From assembly GCF_002252705.1 (NCBI RefSeq), contig NZ_NQLA01000015.1, positions 1-61,487 of the forward strand: DNA of 61,487 nt, read 5' to 3'. This document shows positions 44,030 to 52,967 of the stretch, piece by piece (the stretch's first letter is position 1; the number at the start of each line of letters is the position of its first letter). The position numbers and the translations under genes are program-made. The notes beneath the pieces are model-generated. The model saw only the letters and a list, made by a program, of their open reading frames with translations, searched no databases and was not told where the DNA came from. The stretch comes from Vulcanococcus limneticus LL (GTDB lineage Bacteria; Cyanobacteriota; Cyanobacteriia; PCC-6307; Cyanobiaceae).

Positions 44030-46302
44030 ACCGCCACCAGCCAGCGACCGGCGGCGGCCAGCAGCACCGCCAGCAGAGCCGCCCCGCCCCAGGCCAGCCG
44101 GCTCGACTGCAGCAGCCGGCGCAGCAGCACCATCGCCCCCACCAGGCCGGTGAGCACGGCCACGCTCTGGCAAAAGGCGATCACGTGGGGATCGGCGCGC
44201 CAGGCCGGCAGGGCAGCCGCCCAGCCCGGTGCCAGCGGCGCAAAGCTCACGGGCAGCAAGCTGCCGGCCTCGGCCATGCCCACGGGCAGGTGCCGCGCCA
44301 GCAGCAGCGCCCAGATCAGGGGCAGCAGGCCATAGAGCGTGCGCCGGAGCCGCACGCTGGAAAAGACCAGCCTGGCCAGCAGGAACAGGGCCGAGGGGAT
44401 TGCCAGGGCCAGGGTGGCAAAGGCCAGCCGCGGCAACAGCGGCCCGGCACCGAGACTCGCCGGGGCCAGCGGCAGCCAGCCCAGCAGCTTCGACCAGTGG
44501 TGCAGGCAGATGTCGCCCGCGAGCACCAGGATCAGGCCGGGCTCCCCCACCGGTGGGGCCATGTCGCGCTGCAGATCGGCGGCGGGCGGACGCAGGCTCA
44601 GCTGCACCGAGCGATGGGGGCAGGCCTGGGCGCAGGTGAGGCAGAGCACGCAGTTGCGGTTGTCGGCCAGGTGGGCCGGGTGGGTGCCGAGGGGACAGCC
44701 GGCGGTGGCCAGACCCTCGCCATCGGCGGGGCCGCCCTTGAAGCAGGCATAGGTGGTGCAGCTGCCGCTGCAGGTGCCCGCCTGGGCCCGCAGCTCCAGG
44801 ATCGACAGCTTGGCGAACAGGCCGTTCATGCCGCCCACCGGGCAGAGGTAGCGACACCAGAAGCGCTTCTCGAACCGCAGCGAGCCCAGCACGGCGCCGG
44901 CGGTGATCAGCAGCAGCAGGCAGCTGCTCAGCCAGGCGGTGTTGAGCAGGTCCGCCGTCTCCTCCCACAGCAGGATCGCCGCGAAGCCCGCCGCCAGGAT
45001 CGGCGAAGCCCAGGCGTCGCTGTTGCCCCGGGGCCAGGCGGCCGGCTGCCAGCCCAGGCGCCGGGCCAGGCGCTGTGTGATCTCGCCCCACACCATGAAC
45101 GGGCAGAAGGAGCACCACAGCCGCCCCACCAGCGGATAGGTGAACAGGATCAGGGGCCACCACCAGGCCCAGAACAGGTTGAGGGCGCCGTTGTGGGCCC
45201 GGTCCTGGGGGCCGAGCCACAGCCAGAGGTTCACCAGCACGAACACCCAGCTCACCAGGCCGAACAGCAGGCCGTTCCACAGCCGCGGCGAGCGCATCCA
45301 GTCGCGCAGCTGGGGCTTCCAGCGCCAGAGGTCGAAGCGCAGTCGCTGCTGGCGGGGGGTGGTCCAGAACACGTCCTCCGGCAGCTCGCGCAGTTCGGGC
45401 CTGACCTGGCGGGCCTGCTGCAGGGCCCGGTAGATCAGTACCTCCAGCTCGCGAATGTTGTTGGGGAAGTCGTAGCTCTGCAGGCGCTTCACCGCCGCCT
45501 CGGGCACCTCCGGCGGCTGCTCCCAGCCCAGCTTGCGGCTGCGCTGGCGCACCCCGTAGCGGATCCACTCGCCCAGGTCCTGGCGGCGCACCCGCAGCGG
45601 CGGCACCCGAATCAGGGTGCAGAGCCGGTCGAAGCTCGGCTGGGCCGCCTCGCTGGTGAAGAACAGCCGCCCCTGGAACTGCCGCGCCGGGCCCGTGCCG
45701 CCCGGCGGCGTCCAGCGGCCGCTGCGGGCCAGCTCCAGCAAAGCGGGCACCAGGGCGACGGGCACCTGGTCGAGCTTGTCGATCAGCAGCGAGCCGGCGC
45801 CGAGGGTGTCGAGCAGGGCGTCCTCGCCGGCGCCGCTGGCGCTGCCGAACAGGTCACTGCCGTCAGCGTCGAGCAGGGCGCCATCGAAGCGCACCAGCAG
45901 CTGGTGGCGGGCGGGCGAGCCGAAGTGGATCAGGGCGGCGAGGTTGTCCTTCTCCAGGCCCGGCTCCCCCACCAGCAGCACCGGGCCGGCGGCGGGATCC
46001 TCGGCGGCGCGGCGGATCGCCTCCCGCAGGTTGCGGGCATAGCGGCTACTGCCCACCACGCCGCGGCGGGTGCGTCCCACCGCATGGGGCGCCAGCCGGC
46101 GGAAGGCCTCGGGCAGGGCGGAGGCGGCGGAGCTGCCGGCGTCGCGGGCCTCGTCGGCATCGGGGCCCTCGCCGGGGTTCGCCTCAGCGGGGGTGGCCGC
46201 TGGGGAGTTCACCTCTGGGGGAGCAACGCCATCCCGGGCGGCGTCTGCGGCGTTGGTGCTCAGCTGCGGCTCCGGCACCGGCCCCTCGCGGTTCAACGCC
46301 AT
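44026..46302 (-). CDS. Fusion of sigma-54-activator-like AAA+ domain with NosR/NirI-type membrane polyferredoxin
   Basis: A 758-residue protein in two parts. The front (about residues 70-310) is an AAA+ domain of the NtrC type: Walker A-like LLVGEPGLEKDNLAALIHFG, Walker B-like GSLLIDKLDQV and PNNIRELEVLIYRAL. The loop that carries GAFTGA in sigma-54 activators is replaced by GSASGAGED. The rear has at least five membrane helices and Cys motifs for iron-sulfur clusters: CSFCPF, CRYLCPVGG, and CVLCLTCAQACP, as in NosR/NirI proteins. Cyanobacteria lack sigma-54, so the AAA+ part has presumably another role. ATG 46302 is preferred; the frame extends to 46410 over the start of the divergent GST gene. 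Confidence 0.82.
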   Translation of the reverse strand: MALNREGPVPEPQLSTNAADAARDGVAPPEVNSPAATPAEANPGEGPDADEARDAGSSAASALPEAFRRLAPHAVGRTRRGVVGSSRYARNLREAIRRAAEDPAAGPVLLVGEPGLEKDNLAALIHFGSPARHQLLVRFDGALLDADGSDLFGSASGAGEDALLDTLGAGSLLIDKLDQVPVALVPALLELARSGRWTPPGGTGPARQFQGRLFFTSEAAQPSFDRLCTLIRVPPLRVRRQDLGEWIRYGVRQRSRKLGWEQPPEVPEAAVKRLQSYDFPNNIRELEVLIYRALQQARQVRPELRELPEDVFWTTPRQQRLRFDLWRWKPQLRDWMRSPRLWNGLLFGLVSWVFVLVNLWLWLGPQDRAHNGALNLFWAWWWPLILFTYPLVGRLWCSFCPFMVWGEITQRLARRLGWQPAAWPRGNSDAWASPILAAGFAAILLWEETADLLNTAWLSSCLLLLITAGAVLGSLRFEKRFWCRYLCPVGGMNGLFAKLSILELRAQAGTCSGSCTTYACFKGGPADGEGLATAGCPLGTHPAHLADNRNCVLCLTCAQACPHRSVQLSLRPPAADLQRDMAPPVGEPGLILVLAGDICLHHWSKLLGWLPLAPASLGAGPLLPRLAFATLALAIPSALFLLARLVFSSVRLRRTLYGLLPLIWALLLARHLPVGMAEAGSLLPVSFAPLAPGWAAALPAWRADPHVIAFCQSVAVLTGLVGAMVLLRRLLQSSRLAWGGAALLAVLLAAAGRWLVAV

Positions 46303-46399
46303 TGTGATGGACCCATGGCCGCCAGGCCCCCCCGGGCCCCGGCGGCCATGGGTCCCCTTGGGCCCGGCGGGATGATGGCCACCGCTCCCCTGCTTCCCG

Positions 46400-46978
46400 A
46401 TGGCCCTCACCCTCTACGGCGGCCTGCGCAGCCGCGCCTCGATGCCGCGCTGGTACATGGCGGAAAAGGGCATCAGCTTCAGCTGGACCGTGCTGGATCT
46501 GGAGGCCGGTGAGCACCGCGCCGAGCCCTTCCTGGCCATCAACCCCTTCGGCAAGGTGCCGGCCCTGGTGGATGAGGATCCCGCCCTGCCGGGCGGCCGG
46601 CTGCAGCTGTTCGAGAGCGGCGCGATCCTGCTGTATCTGGCGGAGCGCTACGGCAGCGAGCTCGGCAGCCCGGCCGAGCGGGCCCTGGCCGAGCAGTGGG
46701 TGCTGTTCGCCAACGCCACCCTGGCCACCGCCCTGTTCGTGCCCAGCAGCCGCGAGCGGGAATTCCCGCGCCTGCTGGAGGTGCTTGACGGCCTCCTGGC
46801 CCAGGGGCCGCTGCTGGGCGATGGCTGGAGCGTGGCCGATTGCGCCGTGCACGCCCACCTGGCCTACCTGCCGATCTTCTTCCCCCAGATCGACCTCAGC
46901 CCCTGGCCCCACGTTCAGGCCACCATCGCCGCCACCCAGGCCCGGCCCGCCTACCGGGCGGTGATGGGCCTGGCCTGA
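46400..46978 (+). CDS. Glutathione S-transferase family protein
   Basis: A 192-residue GST. The thioredoxin-like N-terminal domain reads LTLYGGLRSRASMPRWYMAE with Ser/Arg in the active-site region, then NPFGKVPALVDED and LFESGAILLYLAERYG, where ESxAIL binds the glutathione gamma-glutamyl group. The C-terminal helical domain has GDGWSVADCAVHAHLAYL. Divergent from the polyferredoxin gene; the pdeM gene follows in ten bases. Confidence 0.88.
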   Translation: MALTLYGGLRSRASMPRWYMAEKGISFSWTVLDLEAGEHRAEPFLAINPFGKVPALVDEDPALPGGRLQLFESGAILLYLAERYGSELGSPAERALAEQWVLFANATLATALFVPSSREREFPRLLEVLDGLLAQGPLLGDGWSVADCAVHAHLAYLPIFFPQIDLSPWPHVQATIAATQARPAYRAVMGLA

Positions 46979-46988
46979 GCGGATCGCC

Positions 46989-47642
46989 GTGCTGGTCTGG
47001 CAGGGAACCGAGCTGGAGCTGCTGCCGCAGCGGGCGCTCTGGCTTCCGGGCGAGCGCCTGCTGCTGCTGGCGGACCTGCACCTGGGCAAGGCCGAGAGCG
47101 TCCAGGCCCAGGGTGTGCCACTGCCCAGCGACGGCGACGGCGCCACCCTCAACCCGCTGCTGGAGCTGGCCCACCGCCTGCGGCCGGCCGAGGTGCTGGT
47201 GCTCGGCGACCTGATCCACAGCCGCCTGGGCCTGACGGCGGAGCTGCGCGCGAAGCTGGCGGCCCTGCCGGAGCTGCTGGGCTGCAGCTTCGGACTGATC
47301 GGGGGGAACCACGAGCGGGGCAGTTGGATCGAGGGGCTTCCGGCCCAGCCCTCCCAGCGGCGCGGCCCGCTGTGGCTGAGCCACGAACCGGAGCCGCCGG
47401 GCGCCCCTGGCCTGCTCAACGTCTGCGGGCACCTGCACCCGGTGGCGCTGCTGGGGGGAGGAAGGGCGCGCCGACCCGGCGCCGACCGGCTGCGGCTGCC
47501 CTGCTTCGCCCTGGACCCGCAGGCGCCGCGGCTGCTGCTGCCCTCCTTCGGCCGGCTCACGGGCGGCCACCCCTGCCCGCCCGGGTTGCGGCGCTGGGTG
47601 GTGGCGGAGGGCTCCGTGCTGGAGCTGCCTGCCGGAACCTGA
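46989..47642 (+). CDS. pdeM: Ligase-associated phosphoesterase PdeM
   Basis: A 217-residue calcineurin-like phosphoesterase of the PdeM type that in many bacteria is encoded with the ligase-exonuclease-helicase set. Metal motifs: LLADLHLGKAES, VLGDLIHSRLG, GGNHERG, SHEPEPPG and CGHLHPVALLGG. Start GTG 46989. Here it is detached from its partners (33170-39739) by about 7 kb and lies behind a GST gene. Confidence 0.88.
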   Translation: MLVWQGTELELLPQRALWLPGERLLLLADLHLGKAESVQAQGVPLPSDGDGATLNPLLELAHRLRPAEVLVLGDLIHSRLGLTAELRAKLAALPELLGCSFGLIGGNHERGSWIEGLPAQPSQRRGPLWLSHEPEPPGAPGLLNVCGHLHPVALLGGGRARRPGADRLRLPCFALDPQAPRLLLPSFGRLTGGHPCPPGLRRWVVAEGSVLELPAGT

Positions 47643-47654
47643 GGGCGCTCCAGG

Positions 47655-49250
47655 TTGCTCGTAGATTTTTGGGATCGCGGCCGATCCGGGGCTGTCCCGA
47701 GCGGTAGTCCCCCAAGCCAACCGAGCACCCTGGATCAAGCCACGCTGCCCTCCCCGCGCGCCACGCAGACCGCCCCCCGACGCCGGCCCCCATGGCGGCG
47801 CAAGCGCTGGCTGAGCCTGGGGATTCCAGCCGGCACCCTGGCGGTGCTGGTGGCGATCGCCCCGCCCCTGCCGGAGAAGCGGCTCCTGGCCGACGCCACG
47901 CCCCTCGCCAGGGGCGAGGACGTGTTCCGCTACGCCACGGACGACGCCGTGTTCGCCCTGGACTTCGATCCCCGCAAGGTGCGCCTCGACCTGCTGGAGG
48001 GCTGGGACCGGGAAGCCGACGCGTACGCCGACAGCGCCGCCCTGGCCTATGTGAGCGGGCCGATGTATGAGCGGCACGTCAACAACAGCGGCCAGGAGAT
48101 CACCGTTCCCCTCGGCGACATCAAGCTCGGGGAACGGGTCTGGCGGGGGCGCAACCGCACCGCCGCCCGCCAGCGGGCCTTCGTGGGCATCCGCCACGAC
48201 GGTCGGGTGGACTTCGGCTACGGCGAGCTGACCCCGGAGCGGGCCGTCCGCTACGACAGCTTCATCGGCGGCCTGCACAGCCTCTACAACGACCTCGAAT
48301 CGCCCCCCAGCGAGTACCGCGGCGCCTACAGCATCTCGGTGGGGCAGCAGATCCGCTACTACCTGCCGCGGATCCGCATGGTGATCGGCCTGCGCGGCGA
48401 CGGCCGCCTGGAGGTGCTGATGAGCCGGGAGGGGCTGACCCTGGAGCAGACCCGGGCCCTGGCCCGCGAGCGGGGCCTGCGGGCCGCCTACCTACCCGAC
48501 CACGCCTCCAAGAGCCGGCTAATCGTCCCGGGGGTGAAGGACTTCAGCGAGGCGGACGCCAACTGGATCAGCGGCGGTGCCACCAGCTTCGTGCACGTGC
48601 CCTATCTGCTGCGCCTCAGCCGCCGCAGCGTGCCGCTCCAGGGCGACCTGCTGGCCAGCCTGACGCCCCGCCTCGGCGCCAGAAACTGCGGCAACCCCCT
48701 CCAGTGCGGCCAGACCCTCGGCGGCCAACTGCTGGATCGGGCCCTGGCGGGCTTCAACCGGCTCATGGAGGAGGGGATCCAGCCGGTGGCGCGGCTGATC
48801 TGGGCGCCGCTGGGGCCGAAGGATCCCCAGAGGCTGGGGGTGCGCGCGCCGCTGCGGGAACCGCCGATCACCGCCGACCCGATGGCCCTGCGGGAACTGC
48901 AGAACCAGGGAGAGGACCGAAGCCCGGTGGAGGCGCCGCTGGCCCCGGATCTGCCGCCACCACTGCTGCTGCAGGAGGGTCAGAGCCTGCCGCAGGATCC
49001 CGAGGCCGTCACGCCCGAGCCGGGCCCCGGCGCCCAGCCCGGCACCAGCGAGGTGGCACCGGAGCCCCCGGGGGCTGACCAGACTCCCGCCCCAGACAGC
49101 GCCAGCGGCGCTCCAGGGACAGCCGCTGGCGCCCTGCTCAAACCACCGGCGCCACTGCTGCCACCGCCACGGCTGCCAACGCCGCCGTTGCCAGCACCCC
49201 AGTTGACAGCCCCGCCGCCCGTGGCGCCTCAGCGGGCAGTGGCGCGCTAG
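47655..49250 (+). CDS. Membrane-anchored protein of unknown function with Pro-rich tail
   Basis: A protein of up to 531 residues. After a basic stretch (RRRPPWRRKRW) comes a membrane anchor (SLGIPAGTLAVLVAIAPPL), then a region of about 320 residues with no named domain that I recognise (RYATDDAVFALDFD, VSGPMYERHVNNSGQE, GVKDFSEADANWISGGATSF). The last 130 residues are Pro/Ala-rich. The start is uncertain: TTG 47655 is the first codon of the open frame and no better one is seen. Likely periplasmic side. It could be co-transcribed with pdeM. Confidence 0.7.
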   Translation: MLVDFWDRGRSGAVPSGSPPSQPSTLDQATLPSPRATQTAPRRRPPWRRKRWLSLGIPAGTLAVLVAIAPPLPEKRLLADATPLARGEDVFRYATDDAVFALDFDPRKVRLDLLEGWDREADAYADSAALAYVSGPMYERHVNNSGQEITVPLGDIKLGERVWRGRNRTAARQRAFVGIRHDGRVDFGYGELTPERAVRYDSFIGGLHSLYNDLESPPSEYRGAYSISVGQQIRYYLPRIRMVIGLRGDGRLEVLMSREGLTLEQTRALARERGLRAAYLPDHASKSRLIVPGVKDFSEADANWISGGATSFVHVPYLLRLSRRSVPLQGDLLASLTPRLGARNCGNPLQCGQTLGGQLLDRALAGFNRLMEEGIQPVARLIWAPLGPKDPQRLGVRAPLREPPITADPMALRELQNQGEDRSPVEAPLAPDLPPPLLLQEGQSLPQDPEAVTPEPGPGAQPGTSEVAPEPPGADQTPAPDSASGAPGTAAGALLKPPAPLLPPPRLPTPPLPAPQLTAPPPVAPQRAVAR

Positions 49251-49718
49251 TCAGTCGGCGGCGGCCAGGGCCCGCACCACGTCGCCGCGGGTGAGAACGC
49301 CCACCGGGCGGCGCTGGGCATCGAGCACAAACAGGCGCTGGGTGCTGCTGGCGTGGAGCTGGCGCGCCGCCGCAGGCAGGCTGGTTTCGGGGCTGCAGGT
49401 GTGGGGATGGTGGCCCATCACATCGCCCACGCTGCTGCCGAGCACCTGATGCACCTGCTTGTCCCACTCCAGCGGATTGCGCAGGTAGATCACCGCATCG
49501 AGCAGCAGCACGTAGGGGCCGGCGTCGAAGCCGCCCTCACGCACCATCAGGTCCTGCTCGGTCAGCTCGCCCACCAGGGCGCCGCTGGCATCGAGCACCG
49601 GCAGACCACTGATGTGGTGCTCGCTGAGCAGCTTCACCGCCTCCTGCAGGGGCGTGTCCACGGCGACGCTGAGCACCGGCGCGGTCATCACCTCGGCCAC
49701 GCTCCGTTCCACCACCAT
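49251..49718 (-). CDS. Twin CBS-domain protein
   Basis: A 155-residue protein composed of two CBS repeats: VAEVMTAPVLSVAVDTPLQE with HHISGLPVLDASGALVGELT, then GDVMGHHPHTCSPETSL with RLFVLDAQRRPVGVLTRGDV. A conserved spacer (LLLDAVIYLRNPLEWDKQVH) is inserted between them, typical of cyanobacterial and plant types. These domains sense adenosine nucleotides. The stop abuts the stop of the preceding gene on the opposite strand. Confidence 0.88.
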   Translation of the reverse strand: MVVERSVAEVMTAPVLSVAVDTPLQEAVKLLSEHHISGLPVLDASGALVGELTEQDLMVREGGFDAGPYVLLLDAVIYLRNPLEWDKQVHQVLGSSVGDVMGHHPHTCSPETSLPAAARQLHASSTQRLFVLDAQRRPVGVLTRGDVVRALAAAD

Positions 49719-49844
49719 CGCTCGTCCGCTGCTGGGGCCATTGTCGCCCGCGGGGTGGGCGAAAGAATGGGTGTCGCAAGGCCCTGTTGCCGTTCGCCCC
49801 GGACCGCTGCCGGTGCCGCCCCTCCCCCGCCGTTCCAAACCCCA

Positions 49845-50387
49845 ATGTCGATCAGCCGCCGCAGCGCCGATGCCCTCACCATCGGACGGGCCGTGCTGGG
49901 CCTGCCGCTGCTGCTGGCCCTGGCGGCCGGCTGGCAGGGCCTGGCCTGGTGGCTGCTGCTGCTGGGGGGCATCAGCGACGCAGCCGATGGCTGGCTGGCC
50001 CGCCGAGCCGGTGGCGGCTCGGTATGGGGAGCGCGGCTCGATCCCCTCACCGACAAGATCCTGATCAGCGCGCCACTGCTCTGGCTGGCCGCCCAGGACA
50101 GCCTGCCCCTCTGGGCGGTGTGGCTGCTGCTGGCCAGGGAACTGCTGATCTCGGGCTGGCGGGCCGGCCAGGGCAGCGGCGGGCCCGCCTCCTGGAGCGG
50201 CAAGGCGAAGACGATCCTGCAATTCGCCGCACTCTTGCTGCTGCTTTGGCCCAGCGGCTGGGGCGGAACGCTGACGATCGGCGGCGCCGCCCTCGTGGGG
50301 CTGCTGCACGGGCTGGGCTGGCTGCTGTTCTGGCCGTCGCTGCTGCTGGCCCTCAGCTCAGCCCTGGGGTATCTGCGCCAGCGCTGA
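49845..50387 (+). CDS. pgsA: CDP-alcohol phosphatidyltransferase (PgsA type)
   Basis: A 180-residue membrane enzyme of phospholipid synthesis, probably CDP-diacylglycerol-glycerol-3-phosphate 3-phosphatidyltransferase. The catalytic signature DxxDGxxARxxxxxxxxGxxxDxxxD is complete, from SDAADGWLARRAGG to GARLDPLTDK. Several membrane helices follow. ATG 49845 is chosen; the open frame continues upstream in antisense to the CBS gene. The end overlaps the minus-strand GGDEF-EAL gene by 30 bases. Confidence 0.88.
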   Translation: MSISRRSADALTIGRAVLGLPLLLALAAGWQGLAWWLLLLGGISDAADGWLARRAGGGSVWGARLDPLTDKILISAPLLWLAAQDSLPLWAVWLLLARELLISGWRAGQGSGGPASWSGKAKTILQFAALLLLLWPSGWGGTLTIGGAALVGLLHGLGWLLFWPSLLLALSSALGYLRQR

Positions 50388-52928
50388 AGTGTCGGGGAAG
50401 TCGAACCCCCGGCCGTCGAGCCGCTCCAACAGCTCCGCTTCCGGCATCGGCCGCGCCAGCAGGAAGCCCTGGAAGCGCTGCACCCCCAGGGCCCGCAGCG
50501 CCTCCAGCACCTCAGCGCTATCCACCCCCTCGGCCACCAGCTCCAGATCGAGGCTGCCGGCCATCGTCGTGATCAACGACACGATCTGGGAGGCGTAGTC
50601 GTCGCGCAGCATCGCCTGGGCGAAGGAGCGATCGATCTTCAACTCATCGGGCCTCAGCCGGCTGATGAGCACCAGCGAGGAATAGCCGGTGCCGAAGTCG
50701 TCGAGGGAGAGGGAGATGCCCTGCTCGCGCAACTGGCGAAGGTTGCGCTCCACCGCCGGCCCCGGCTCCAGCACCGACTGCTCGGTGAGCTCCACCGTGA
50801 GGCAGGAGCTGGGCAGGTGGATCTGCTCAAGGCGCGCCAGCAGGCGCGACACCAGCTCGGGATCGAGGAGCTTGCTGGGGTGGAGGTTTAGGGCGAGGCG
50901 GATCGAGGCGTCGCGGGCGTGGATGCGGCGGAAGCCCTCCAGGGCGAGCCGCAGCAATTCCTCGCCGAGGAACACCATGTCGCGGTGCTGCTCGGCGAGG
51001 GCCAGGAAGGTCTCGGTGGGGATCACCCCGAGCTGGGGATGGGTCCAGCGGGCCAGGGCCTCCACGGCATGCACCTGGCCGGAGGGCCCGAAGATGGGCT
51101 GGAACAGCATGGTCAGCTGCTGGTCCTGGATCGCCTGGATCAGGTCCACATAGAGCTGGTAGCTGTTGAGATCGGCGCTGTCATGCTGGCGATCGAACAC
51201 CACGATCTGGCGGTGGCGCTTGCCCTTGGCCCGCACCATGGCCAGATCGGCGCACTTCAGCGCCTCACTGCCATCATCCTGGGCCGAATCCAGCAGGTGC
51301 ACGCCCAGGCTGATGCTGATGGTGAGCTCCAGGCCCTCCAGCGGGAGGGGCGTGCGGAAGGCGGACAGCAGGGTCTCGGCCCACTGGCCCAGGGCCTGGC
51401 GCTGCAGCTCGATGGGCTTGCCCTGCAGGGACTGCAGGTCGTGCAGGATGGCCATCTCATCGCCGCCGTAGCGGGCCAGGAAGTCACCGGGGGGGATCAG
51501 GCGCTGCAGGCGGGCGGCCACGGCCTTGAGCACCGCATCGCCGGTGCGGTGCCCATAGCTGTCGTTGATCGCCTTGAAGCGATCGATATCCACAAACAGG
51601 ATCGCGTGGCGGGCCGTGACCGCCACGCCGATGCCCTCCGCTCCCGGGGAGCTGGCGGGGCCTCCGCCCTGGCGTGAGTGATCCAGTTCGAGCTGCAGGT
51701 GCTCGATGAAGTAGCGGCGGTTCGGCAGGCCGGTGAGCGGATCGAGCAGGGCCAGGGCCTTGGCCCGCACCAGCACAGCCTGAAAGCGGGAGATCAGCCG
51801 CTGCATACGCTCCTCCAGCACCTGGCCGGCGGCGCCACCGCGGCCGGCCGGTGTGTCGTCGTCCGGCCCGGGGGCGGCCTGCATCAGGCGGGCCAGGACC
51901 CGATCCGAGCGGTTGGCGGCCAGGTTGGGCATGCCCACGCCGTCGAGCAGGCTCTCGAGCTCGGCGCTGAGCCGCCGGATGCGGGTATTGCCGCGGCGCT
52001 CGATCTGCCGTTGCTGCAGCCGCACCCGCCGCCGCTCCAGCATCAGCAACATGCGCACGCTCAGCGCCAACGCGAGCACCAGAGCCGCCAGGGCCAGATC
52101 GCGCCCCAGCAGCTCCAGGGCGGGCCCCTGAGCCGACGGTTGGCGCAGCATCAGCTGCCGCCCCCCGGGCCCATAGACCGGGTCCGGGAAGCCAAGGGGT
52201 TCCAGCCCGGGGGGAAGGTCCTGCGCCGACGCACCTACCGCAGTCGGCCTGACCGCCCACGCGAAATCCCGGGAGAGTCGGTACACCTGGGTGTTGATCG
52301 CGGGCCCGAGTTCCAGGGTGTGCAGGGGCACGAAGAACAGCATCACGGCCGGAGCGCCCAGCGTCTTGGCGCTGTTGGTCACGCGGGTGGCCGCCCCGAG
52401 GTAGTCGAAGCCTCTGGCATCGCGGCAGGCCAGCAGCCTGACCTGTTTCAGGGCTTCCAGGGCCGCCAGGTTCGGGCGGGCACAGCTCAGCAGTGACCGG
52501 TGCAAGGCACGCGGATCCCCGTCGCCGCCGCGGATGAACAGCACGCGGCCGCTGTCATGTACCACGGCCATGACGCGCCCGATCTCCAGCACGGACGTGG
52601 GCTCGATGGGCTCAGGCAGCGGACCGGGCGTGGGTTGCAGCACGTAGTCGCGAATCTGATCCCACTGGCCCCAGTCCCGCGCCACCCGGCTGGCGGAGGC
52701 CAGGGTGGCCAGCACCACGGCCAGGGGCTCACGCCGCTCGGCGCTCAGGCGCTGGCCCGTCTCCAGGAAGCGGGAACGCCCATGCAGAGCCAGCAGCGGC
52801 ACCAACGCCAGACCTGCCACGGCCAATCCAATCCGCAGGGTGCTGGCGCCCAGAACCAGGCGCTCTTCCTTCCCCCAGGAGCGGAGGGCTTTGAGAGCTG
52901 CCTTCGGCAATAGTGAGTAATTAAACAC
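50358..52928 (-). CDS. Membrane GGDEF-EAL protein (c-di-GMP turnover)
   Basis: An 856-residue protein with two membrane helices (about residues 28-50 and 270-300) flanking a sensor region with a CHASE4-like opening (ATLASASRVARDWGQWDQIR). The GGDEF domain starts LDPLTGLPNRRYF and has RYGGDEMAIL, with Met instead of Phe in the motif. The EAL domain has HAVEALARW, NLHPSKL, SLDDFGTGYSSL, KIDRSF and AEGVDSAE, so it keeps residues for phosphodiesterase action. The net activity could be breakdown or synthesis. Its promoter lies within 52929-52967 or in the upstream epimerase gene. Confidence 0.9.
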   Translation of the reverse strand: MFNYSLLPKAALKALRSWGKEERLVLGASTLRIGLAVAGLALVPLLALHGRSRFLETGQRLSAERREPLAVVLATLASASRVARDWGQWDQIRDYVLQPTPGPLPEPIEPTSVLEIGRVMAVVHDSGRVLFIRGGDGDPRALHRSLLSCARPNLAALEALKQVRLLACRDARGFDYLGAATRVTNSAKTLGAPAVMLFFVPLHTLELGPAINTQVYRLSRDFAWAVRPTAVGASAQDLPPGLEPLGFPDPVYGPGGRQLMLRQPSAQGPALELLGRDLALAALVLALALSVRMLLMLERRRVRLQQRQIERRGNTRIRRLSAELESLLDGVGMPNLAANRSDRVLARLMQAAPGPDDDTPAGRGGAAGQVLEERMQRLISRFQAVLVRAKALALLDPLTGLPNRRYFIEHLQLELDHSRQGGGPASSPGAEGIGVAVTARHAILFVDIDRFKAINDSYGHRTGDAVLKAVAARLQRLIPPGDFLARYGGDEMAILHDLQSLQGKPIELQRQALGQWAETLLSAFRTPLPLEGLELTISISLGVHLLDSAQDDGSEALKCADLAMVRAKGKRHRQIVVFDRQHDSADLNSYQLYVDLIQAIQDQQLTMLFQPIFGPSGQVHAVEALARWTHPQLGVIPTETFLALAEQHRDMVFLGEELLRLALEGFRRIHARDASIRLALNLHPSKLLDPELVSRLLARLEQIHLPSSCLTVELTEQSVLEPGPAVERNLRQLREQGISLSLDDFGTGYSSLVLISRLRPDELKIDRSFAQAMLRDDYASQIVSLITTMAGSLDLELVAEGVDSAEVLEALRALGVQRFQGFLLARPMPEAELLERLDGRGFDFPDTSALAQIPQG

Positions 52929-52967
52929 ACCTACTTTACCCGCTTCTGGTTAGTTGGCGGCAATCGC

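Noticed and set aside
44026-46302. A true sigma-54-dependent transcription activator
   Set aside because: The GAFTGA loop is missing, there is no DNA-binding helix-turn-helix domain, and the C-terminus is a membrane iron-sulfur module.
49353-49844. N-terminal extension of the phosphatidyltransferase
   Set aside because: The residues are antisense to the CBS gene and unlike the family, while ATG 49845 gives a normal length.
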